This document shows, one piece after another, positions 33,935-44,900 of a DNA stretch of 64,000 bases (positions are counted from its first letter, which is position 1; each line of letters begins with the position of its first letter). Below the pieces are notes generated by a model. That model was not told the DNA's origin and searched no databases. It worked only from the letters and a program-made list of their open reading frames with translations. Position numbers and translations under genes: made by a program. The stretch is from Bombyx mori (Eukaryota > Arthropoda > Insecta > Lepidoptera > Bombycidae), in assembly GCF_030269925.1 (NCBI RefSeq), contig NC_085128.1, positions 8,000,501 to 8,064,500 on the forward strand, read 5' to 3'.

Positions 33935-34955
33935 TAGCAATGCATCTAATTCCTGGATGCAAGCTTTACGACATCCACAGGCAGATGGTCTTGTCGAACT
34001 GCTCTTTTCGATATCGAGTTGAAGAAACCCACTCCTCACCGCGATCGCTCACGGCTGGAGTCTCGCAGGGTTCCGTCCTCTCACCGCTCTTATTTAGTCT
34101 ATTTATTAACGACATTCCCCGGTCGCCGCCGACTCAGTTAGCCTTATTCGCCTAGACCCGACTGTTTACTACTCGAGTAGAAACTCTAATCGCGAGGAAA
34201 CTCCACAGCGCAGCCGTAATCTTAGGACAGTGGTTTCGAAAATGGCGCATAGACATCAACCCAGCGAAAAGCACTGCGGTGCTATTTCAAAGGGGAAACT
34301 CCACACGGATTTCCTTCCGGATTAGGAGGAGAAATCTCATACCCCCGATTATCCTCTTCAGCCAACCCATATCCTGGGTCAGGAAGGTCAAGTACCTGGG
34401 TGTCACCCTGGATGCATCCATGACTTTCCGCCCCCATATAAAATCCGTCCGCGACCGCACCGCGTTTTTTTTTTTATTTATTTTTTATTGCTTAGATGGT
34501 TGGACGAGCTCACAGCCCACCTGGTGTTAAGTGGTTACTGGTTAGTGGTTCTTCTCGGCAGACTACCCCATGATCTGTAAGCGGAGTAAAATATCCCGTC
34601 AGAACAAGGTGACACTTTACAAAACTTGCATAAGGTCCGTCATGACTTACGCCAGTTTAGTATTCGCTCACGCGGCCCGCATACACATAGACAACGTCCA
34701 ATACCTACAATCCCGCTTTTGTAGGCTCCCGCTTTGTCGGAGCTCCGTGGTTCGTGAGGAACGTTGACTTACACGACGAATCACGGCCGGCTATACAGCA
34801 CGCGAAACCGCTACTCCTGAGTCGTTAGATCTCCTTTGGGTGCACTCGGGTAGCAGTTAGCAAATCCCACCTCTCCTGGCTGAGCTTTTGCTCGCCCACC
34901 TGCCCTGGTAAAATTGGAAAGGCCTCCGGGCCACCAGTAACTTCTCAAACATAAA
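33935..34955 (+). mobile_element. Jockey-like LINE fragment, RT catalytic box destroyed
   Basis: The plus strand encodes CSFRYRVEETHSS, LTAGVSQGSVLSPLLFSLFI and NDIPRSPPTQLALFA, then a stop (TAG at 34153) exactly where FADD should be. Beyond it come GQWFRKWRIDINPAKSTAVL near 34240, VKYLGVTLDASMTFRPHIKS near 34390 and NKVTLYKTCIRSVMTYAS near 34602. The 3' tail matches 43770-43917 and ends in AAAAAAAGG at 34955. It is truncated 5', frame-broken, and interrupted by an antisense family A fragment at 34465-34541. Confidence 0.85.
34465..34541 (-). mobile_element. Family A fragment nested in the Jockey-like LINE
   Basis: A T-rich tail then ATTGCTTAGATGGTTGGACG and CCACCTGGTGTTAAGTGGTT interrupt the LINE reading frame after VRDRTAF. 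It shows the family A retroposon inserted after the LINE. Confidence 0.85.
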
Positions 34956-35194
34956 AAAAGGCAAATGATATTCTGATTTCCTAGCCTGACATGGCAGAAA
35001 GAATAGTGCCATTATCGTGATTTTTACGATGCTAATTAGCGCCAAATACAAGAGGGACTCTGATTTCTTTTAGGAAACCAAGATGTGGAGATAAAATTTT
35101 GTGTCTAAGTGAAAAGTATATATATCATTTCATGGTATTTCGAAGTGTAGAATACGAATAAAATCATTTTCAGTATTAAACACAGAAGCTAACT

Positions 35195-35745
35195 TAAAAA
35201 AAATAGTTTAAAAAAACTAACTAAATATGTACGCTTTTATAAAAAATCCAACTAAAAAATTGAAAATAAATTTTAATAAATTTGAATTAAAAAAAGTGTA
35301 AGAAAAAATGATTTTATTGTAAAAAGAAGCGTGGAGTGCATGGTATAAGTAGCTATAAATATTTTATGAACAGATATGAGTAGAAGGGTTATTTTGATAA
35401 TATCCTGAAAAGCACCCCACGCTTTTTTACAATTAAATAACTTTTTTTACACTATTTTTAATTCAAATTTATTAAAATTTATTTTCTATTTTTTAGTTGA
35501 ATTTTCTATAAAAGCGTGATTTGTTAGTTTTTTTAAACTATTATTAATTTTGAGTTTTTAGTTGAATTTCAATTTTTCCAATATTGTTTTTTTTTTTTTT
35601 TTTTTAAATATTGGATTGTAATCGGTCCTTATTAAGTATAACTTTCGAGTTATTCCGACGTTTCGAAGGGAGTCAAAAACAAGAGTTCAAAGATTCCGTT
35701 ACAAACATACATACGTCTGAAGCTAATAAAAGCGTATTAATAAGC
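35195..35745. repeat. Foldback-like composite repeat upstream of the carboxypeptidase gene
   Basis: 35195-35310 (TAGTTTAAAAAAACTAACTA, CGCTTTTATAAAAAATCCAA, AATAAATTTGAATTAAAAAA) is inverted at 35437-35545 around a centre with AGCGTGGAGTGC / CACCCCACGCTT. The right part continues as a copy (35511-35745) of the repeat in dmrt93B intron 4 at 14318-14551. So one repeat family has a simple and a foldback-extended form here. Confidence 0.75.
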
Positions 35746-35807
35746 AAGGTTTTCAATAACTTTTTCAATTTGTGCTTTTTATATCACATCACTATCTGCC
35801 CCTGTCA

Positions 35808-35945
35808 GCTGCGCCGGTGACGGCGGCGCGGCGGGATAATCGAATATCGATCGGCGGACTGAATGTAGTGTACAGTCGACATTCGACGTCTTGCGTTTCG
35901 TGTTGTTTGACGCGGATGAAACTGTGATTCGTATTGTAGAAAATT
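35808..35945 (+). promoter_or_regulatory. CG-rich 5' region of the carboxypeptidase gene (putative promoter/5' UTR)
   Basis: Directly after the repeat, the sequence becomes rich in CG dinucleotides (GCGCCGGTGACGGCGGCGCG, ATCGATCGGCGG, GTTTGACGCGGATG) in an AT-rich setting, ending 41 bases before the ATG. This is consistent with an active promoter and 5' UTR. No TATA box is evident and the start site is unknown. Confidence 0.5.
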
Positions 35946-35948
35946 AAA

Positions 35949-35960
35949 ATGCTAAAATAA
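35949..35960 (+). other. Three-codon upstream ORF of the carboxypeptidase gene
   Basis: ATG CTA AAA TAA lies 25 bases before the main start and out of frame with it. It matters only if the transcript begins upstream of 35949, which the sequence does not show. Confidence 0.4.
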
Positions 35961-35985
35961 TATAATAAAATTTTAATTATTTAAA

Positions 35986-38900
35986 ATGGCTTTGTATAGT
36001 TTCGTGTGTTTTTCTCTTTTATTAACGGTGTCCGCAGAGTTCCAGTGGAAACATCATAACAATGAAGAACTACCCTTGGTTTTACAAGAAGTACATAATA
36101 ACTGCCCGAATATAACTAGAATCTATGCATTAAGTGAGCCCTCAGTTTGCAATGTTCCCTTGTATGTCATAGAATTTGCACAGGTTCCTGGTTTTCATCG
36201 ACCGTGTAAGTAAAAGTGGAAATTCAATAAAATATTCATTAAAAAAAATGCGATATGATTGTGTTTTGCTGCAGATATACCAGAAGCCAAATATATAGGG
36301 AATATTCACGGAAACGAAGTTCTGGGTCGAGAGCTGCTTTTGGGATTGGCACATTATCTTTGTGATCAATATAGGAAAAATGATCCTGAAATAAAAGCTC
36401 TGATTACTAATACCAGAATCCATTTGTTACCATCAATGAATCCTGATGGATGGCAACTTGCCACTGATACAGTAAGTAACTACCTCCTTTTTTTGGTATG
36501 ATGCAAATTTGTTAATTTATATGCGATTTTATTTTAAGGGTGGAAAAGATTACTTGATAGGCCGAACAAATAATCATGAAGTGGATCTCAACAGAAATTT
36601 CCCAGACTTAGATGCTATTACATTTGACTTTGAACGCCAGGGTCTTAGCCACAACAACCATTTATTGAAGGATCTCACTCAATTGAGTGCTCCTGTAAGG
36701 AATCATATTTGTATTTATTGTAACAATACTTTTAACGCAAGACTTGAATTTTATTGAATTTATTTTAATCATATTAAGCTGGAGCCAGAAACAAGAGCTG
36801 TTATGCGCTGGATTATGTCTACACCATTTGTATTGAGTGCTGCAATACATGGAGGTGACTTGGTTGCTAATTACCCATATGATGAGAGCAAAACTGGAGC
36901 TTCGGCCGCAGAGTATTCTGCAAGTCCAGATGATGAAACCTTCAAGTAAGATTTATACTAATTTAAATTAATAATGTGATATATATGTAATAATAAGCTT
37001 TAATAATAATTTCTAAAATATTTTTTTTTGTATTGAGTATTGACATCTTGTGGTGATTATGAGATTGTATACCTTAATCATACAAAGTGAACTTTGAGCT
37101 GGACTCCTCATTTAACTAATTAAAGTAACATTTATTTAGTTTGAGACATTCTCTAGGTAAAATAAAATTCAAAGGATTTGTCAGGAGAACCTTTGTTGGT
37201 CACTGCTATTCTGATCCTAATCTATCTGTCTGATCATCTATCTGAAAATTCATCAGAGAATATGCATATATGAACCTAGTCATCTCTCTTTAATTCTTTT
37301 ATCTGATCTATGGTAGATTAATTAATTACCTTCTAAAAGTCTATCAGCTCCCATCTCCAATTTTTTCTTAATTTACTGGTGATATTACACTTTAGAAGCC
37401 TGTTTGTTACTAATTGTGAACCAGCATGTCTCAGTCGGTGGTCACTTTAGAATGTGTGGGGTGTGTAGGTTCTAGGAGCAACTAGACGGTGAACTTGGGT
37501 GTCCAGTGCAATAAAAATGTATAAACAACCTAAAATCGAAGTTCAGGTTAATTACTATTTTAATTTGTATACATTGACCAGTTAAGCTGCAGTGTATGTT
37601 TAGCATGCTTTTAAAAGAATAGTCAGTTACGTTATTAGAGATTCAGCAAATGCAGTTATAACGTCACATAAAATATATTATTATAATAGACTTCGAATGT
37701 CAATTTGGAAGTTAAAAAAAAGCTCCTTAGTCGCGCTTCCTTCATTCGCGTTTTCACTATTCGCGGATAAGAAGAAATGCGACCCAATTCCTATATTCGC
37801 CGTAAAAAAAAAATATTCGCCGATCTAATAAGTACATAACAATTATGTATTTGATTTACCTAATCTATTTATTTATTGATTAGGGAATTGGCAATGACTT
37901 ATGCATTGGCCCACGCGGACATGGCGTCGCCGACCCGTAGGGGATGCCATACCACTAGTAGTGACGATGTCTCATACAACTTCGGCAAACAGGGCGGCGT
38001 GACCAATGGAGCGGCTTGGTATAGTTTAAAAGGAGGTAAGCAGTAATAAGATATATTGCGTCCCATTTGATAAATTTTTTTTGGAGCCTGCCCATTTTTT
38101 CCACATGTTTCTTTAAGTTCCATAGAGTTTATTTATTTATTTAGTGTAATGAGTGGACGTGCTTATTTACCTAATGTAAATTGGTTTACCGGAAGCCATT
38201 TATAGGCATCACAACGTCGCTGCCTATCTTGAAGCTTGAAGTCGAAATCTCCATTGTATTGTAAGTCTTATCCTTCAAACCTGAAAGTACAATTGCCGCA
38301 GAAATAAGCAGAACCTACCATCCGTGCAACACAATCGTCCTACCATTTTACCTTTCCTTATTACGACTTATTAAACTGTGTCCCAGGTTGAGCCCCGTGA
38401 GTTCACATACTAACCCGCGCGTAGCTGGAATAGCCCAGCGATTAGGTAGATAAAAAAACTAAATGTTATACATCTCATTTAATAAAAAAAAACCTAATAA
38501 AATAAAATCATTAATCTAGTATGCATCGTCGACTCAAATGCCATAAAACTACGTGCAACTGAATTATAGTTTAATTTTCCTCAGAAACAGACTTGTTCTT
38601 ATATAAAACTTGAAATACGTGTTAATTACAACTAATCTGCAATGTAGCCTAGAAAAATTTTCGGTCCATTTTATCTTTGCTTTTGCATTCAAGTTATAAG
38701 CAAAATAAAAACGAAACCTAGTACAAAATTTTAAAACTAAACCGATGATACTATTGATCCGCGGACGTAATGTTCAAAAATTAGAACTAAAAAAAAAATA
38801 CGAATCTATGATATGTTTTTATACGTGTTCCTTTCATGAAACGGGAAGAATAAAAAGGAGGAAGTGTAGGCCGCTGATCACTGCTCTTTTATTCATTGGC

Positions 38901-41900
38901 ATTTACGTTTACGCCAACTAAAGTTGACCATGAAACGTAAACTGGTTTAGTAATGCTAATTCACTCGCATTGTCAACCTTATTGTATTATTAAGTATACA
39001 GGATTCGGTCGTTTTGAGATTTATTCTAGAAAAATCTGCGCCTGAAAACGCGTATTGTAATCGAAACAATAAGGCTGATCTGTAATGACGGTCGTTAGGT
39101 TTTCGTTTTTCATACTAATAGAGTAAACCGTACAGATAATTAAGTGTAACGAACATTTTTGATGAACAATAGGGAACATGCATTTCTATTAAATTCTCAG
39201 TCTATATAGTCTATCAAAAGAACTAGCAATAAATAAATGGCTGTCATACTGGCGTTTTTGACTACAACTTTTTTTTATGCTTACATGGGTGGACGAGCTC
39301 ACAGCCCACCTGGTGTTAAGTGGTTACTGGAGCCCATAGACATCTACAACGTAAATGCGCCACCCACCTTGAAATATAAGTTCTGAGGTCTATAGTCAAA
39401 CGACTGCCCCACTCTTCAAACCGAAACGCATTACTGCTTCACGGTAGAAATAGGCAGGGTGGTGGTACCTACCCGTGCGGACTCACAAGAGGTCCTACCA
39501 CCAGTAATAATAACTACTAGAGTGTTATTTAAAAAAAATATCGATTAAGGAAAACTCGTTAGATGATGCAAAATAAATTCTTAGTTTTAATGTAATATCA
39601 CGGATTCATTACACTTATACAGGATGCGTAATATGATTGAAAATGTATTGTTATTTATGATATATGTTTATATTATGATAAAACTGCTTTTACAAATCCA
39701 CACGCTTGAACAATGCTAGTATTATGTGTATTTATTGTAAATTTACAAGCGTTACCTAATTAGACACATGCATTTGTATGAGAAAACGACTATTTATAAT
39801 TTCCGATGAGTAAATTGTGATTATTTATATTATGGCAAATTGTGTGGATGTTTATGACTTCATGTTTAAATTTTTTTATTTAATTTTCCTTGAAGACTGA
39901 CGTGAGTAGGTACGTACGGCCCTCTTGATAGAGTATGCTCATCGATGCTCATGGATATTAGCACTGTCTGTGGCAAGCTGACTCGTTGTTCACCATGAGA
40001 TTTCTTGAAATTATTGTACTAAAAATATAATCTAGTCAAAGTCACGTTCCCGGGGAAAAGAAATTCGGAAAAGTTTTTTCCAATGGGATCCGAATTTTTG
40101 CTTCTGGTATCGAAAAATATTGTGTGGAACACATACATATTAGCATGTCTAGATTGAACACAAACTGTGTCTTTATTGATGGAATATACATACATTGTTT
40201 AAATTGTAACATTTTTATTAGTTTTGACTTTGGGCTTCATTACTGATGGATCTGATCCACTTTCAACCCTGTAGGCTTCAATGCTAGCAGTAGCCCAAAC
40301 ACTCGTCGAACTTTTCGAAAAGATATTCCACATACCGAGATCACAAGCACTGCTTTCAATCCAAAAGTAGCAGTGACTTTGAAAACGTTGAAAAACTTGG
40401 TACCACCCCTTTTTACGAAAATTGCGCGGACGAAGAAATATGGAATTTCCCACACTTATAGAGAATGAGTGCAGAATGCTAATATTTTTTTAAATTATGC
40501 TTTAATAACACATTAAATCAATAAGAGAACATTACACACACTACCGTGTATTTGACAAACACACACACATATATAAACTCTATTTAATGTCAAACTTTTG
40601 TTATTGCTAACCTAAGTCTGTGGTCAAATTGAGAATAAGTTACTATGGTTTATCTTTAATATTATTTGTCTATAGTGTGGTCTTGGCAAAATCTGTGACT
40701 AAAGAATTCTATTAGTCTTTGACAATAGAACCTTAAAAATGTTCAAAACTTATAAATACAATTAATTATAGTCGAATCTCGACTACTGCTGGACCACTAG
40801 TTAGTTGTTAATATATTACAGGGATGCAAGACTTCAACTACTTGGCAACGAATGCTTTCGAAATTACACTGGAACTGGGCTGCGAAAAATATCCGTCAGC
40901 TGAACTTTTAGAAACCGAGTGGAACCGAAATCGCGAAGCGCTCGTGGAATATTTGTGGAAAGCCCACATCGGTGTCAAAGGTGTTGTCAGCGATAGTAAA
41001 GGTTTCATACCGAACGCTATTATTTCTGTTGTCAACTGCACCGGATCCGTAACGAAACCGATCCGACACGACGTCACGACAGGTAATTTAACTTTCTATA
41101 CATCTTTCATTTAATGTCTACACATAATATATCAATACAAAGTGATGATTTGTCAAAAACAAACTAGCTATATTTCAGTTTTTATTTTAATTGAAAAATT
41201 GCAAGTTACGATCATAAAATACATTTTTTTTATTGCTTAGATGGGTGGCTACTGGAGCCCATAGACATCTGTCTACACCGTAAATGCGCCACCCATCTTG
41301 AGATATAAGTTCTAAGGTCTCAGTATAGTTACAACGGCTGCCCCTTCCTTCAAACCGAAACGCATTACTGCTTCACTACAGAAATAGGCAGGGTGGTGGT
41401 ACCTACTCATGCGGACTCACAAGAGGTCCTAACACCAGTAAAATAATTCAATAATTCAATAATTATTCGTTAAAATCAAAGAGTCATTTAAAAATATATT
41501 CTTTTTAAGAATTATCTGAGAGCACGTCACGGGTTTGTGAAATAAATAAATGATTTAGGGCTGATTACACGCGGCCCAAAAAAAAGTATGATTCCTCGTG
41601 TACCATGAAAACTTGAAATGATTCGTATTCGACTGTACTTGTAATCCAATCTAAAATATTTTATATGAATAAACCATTCTTACGATATGCTGACACGGTT
41701 ACGAAACCAAATAATGATTGGTGAGATATCACGACCCAACGACCAACTTCAATTTATTACTCGAACAGGAAGACACTGACCCAAAACTGTACAGGGCATT
41801 TCGTTATCTCTCTCTAATGCGGTGTAAGAAAAAGAGAGACGTTAAAACGCATATTAATATGTCTCGTGTTTATAAAGTGAACAATGCGGTAGTAACAGTG

Positions 41901-44900
41901 AATTTATAAACTTCCTTTATAATGCAAGTGGACTAAACGTTTGCTTTTAATGAATATTTTACTTCGTTCTGCGAATATTGAGATTGAGATCAGTCTTTGT
42001 TTGACTTAAATTATTCAGTATAAAATACATATATAAATTTAAATTGAATTGGTGATCACATCAGAAAATAATCGATGTATTTCGTATAAGCTATGTATGA
42101 GAAAAAAAATGACCTTCACCGACGACTAGTTAGTTCACTAATATTAGATCCGTAGGTAAAATGCGATCGTTGCCCATAGAGTAAGTACGCATGGGAGAAA
42201 TGTGAAAATCTGCCGAAAAAAAAATTTGTTTTTATATTGTCTTATTATTGTTATATATTATAGTATGTTTATATTATAATATTAGTAAACATATTTTTGT
42301 ATGTTGCTCAACGTTTAGCTCGTATTCTACATTACTGTATAGGAATTGTAATATGTGAATACAAATGTTCCAGCTTAAGAAACCAATACTTATTCTATTT
42401 AGGTAAAGTATTTGTTTGACCTACATGATGCGATTGCATTCGACATGATTCGACTGTAAATGGCTTTATTGAAAATCCGATCACAAAATTCACTAAGAAC
42501 TCGTCGACCCTGCTCGCTATGCTTTAAAACATAACTCAAATCTTGCAACTACATATAAAAACTTGTTTGATATATACAATTAAAATGATGGAGATTAACA
42601 TAAATATATATAACTGTTGAATGTCTGCAAAATGTTATAATTAAATATGGATTGATACGTAATGTAGATTACGATTTTTATCACCAGTGCAAAAATCACG
42701 GTTGATTTACAGAGAGAGAGAGACAGCAAATGTGTGTCGAACGTTTATTGACTGTTAATTTTATTTACTATTCAATAATAATAAATAAGTATAAGTCATG
42801 TAATAGAAAATATTCGATATTAACTTAGGCTTGCCGTAAATACTGTTACAAGGAAAGCATTTTTTGTTTCTATCAAAATTTGTTTCTCGTTTCATTGTTA
42901 CTTCTTTCAAATCATCTTATTTAAAAGACGAGCAAATATCACTACGAAATAATGGTTTCAATCAATTTATTAATTTATTATATTTAATAAATTATTATTA
43001 TCTTGTAAAATTTAAACTGATAAGGTCCGTTTATTAACACCATCTACATTAACAGCATTCGTTGGTAACCGGAGTACTTGAACATCAAAAAGTGAATTCC
43101 ACAACCCAATTTCGTGAGAACGATGTTACCTACCCACCCATACGATACGCTCTTATTCGCATTATTTTTTCTGACTTTTTAAGTCGTTCTTTATCGCGGA
43201 ATTAGTTCGTGAACCAATGTTAAGACGGTATTTAGAGAAACTGGTACCTACCTTATAATATGTGTCCTAGCTTCAACTAACCATTGGATTGTATCGATTA
43301 CATAGTAACATAGGTGCAGTAGCATTGGACACAAATATACCGTTCCGTTCCCGTTGGGCCAAATTCTTTTCAAACTGATTATTTTAAGAAACTGACACTA
43401 AATACTATTGGCTACTTAAGAATTCAGATTTATTTTAATCATTGTAGTGATTAACATGTATATAAACAAAAATAGATAGGGAGGGGTATATGAAAGATGA
43501 CCTGTGATTACGCAGCAAAATAATGTTTGAATTATTATTATTTTTTTGCATAAATCAGGTCCATACGGTGATTACTATCGCTTGCTGACACCCGGACAGT
43601 ACGAGATTACGGCTACACATACCGGTCACTTTCAAGCCTCACGAATGGTTTCCGTACCAAAGAACCAGAAGTCTGCTATCATCTTGGATTTCAGACTAGA
43701 AGAGGTATGTATTGATCTTCTCAGCGGGTCGCGATTCCGATCCGGTAGTAGATTCATTCGCAAAGCAGCTGCTCTTGAGCTGTTAGGTCTCCTTCGGAGG
43801 CGCTCGGGTAGCTGTTAGCAAATCCCACCCCTCCTGGCTGAGCCTTTGCTCGCCCACCTGTCCTGGTGAAACTGGAAAGGCCTCCGGGCCACCAGTAAAT
43901 ATTCAATCATAAAAAAAGGTATGTATTTTTGGGTCTAACACACATTATCGACGTAGATTAGCGCGATGTCCATCTGATGGTGAACTGGTACCGTCTATGA
44001 TAGCTTATACATAAGAATTAGAACTCTACAGATTGACCATTTGTAATTGTAACCGTTGTAAATAAAGTAAGAGTCGTATGAAAGTAATAATTATTTAAAT
44101 TAAGCGGGAAAACCCCCGGGTCTCGTAGTTGAATGGGTGGCAATGAAGTGGTCTAATTCAAAAAAAAAAGAAGATGATATTATGTGAATCCGTAAATCGG
44201 ACACGTGACATTAAAACACGTGTGACCTTTTCGGTACTGATTACAGAGCCTCAACGATGTCGTGAAATGTTTGATAACCATAACCGGTATAATGGATTTG
44301 GGTAAATTGATAGTGTCACTATATTTTTTTTTCGAAATTACCTTTATACATAGATACATAATATGTATAAATTAAGTATGCATCCGAAATCAAAACTGTA
44401 AAAAAATCACTCAAACCTTACGAATTAAAAAAATAAATCGGTTTAGGCAAACATGACTTATATTCGTATTGTGCTTTAATATATATATATTTTTTTTAAG
44501 ACGAAACCATTGACATTTGTAAGCACAAAGTCTAACGTAAACAAATGACCTTAATGTTTTTAATATAGTGTTGTAGATCAACGTAAATGCGTTACCGTTT
44601 CGCGTTGCTCCGAGATAATGACGTCAAATGAATATAATCGAAAGATACGTACGTACGTTGAAAGGTTTTGACGTGAGTAGGAGTGTATCGATTAACGTGT
44701 GGGTCGTGTGATCCAATCGCCTGTACCTATTTTAGAAACGAAGTGAATTGAGAAATTTACCATATTCATTTGACTTTTAAATGCCATCGTTTATGAAGGT
44801 TCGATAATCTTGTTGGTGTATTTTAATTATATTTACATAGTCTTTTTGGGGATGTCTGCGACGAATTGATTGATTGTTTTAGTTAAAAAAAATAGTAACG

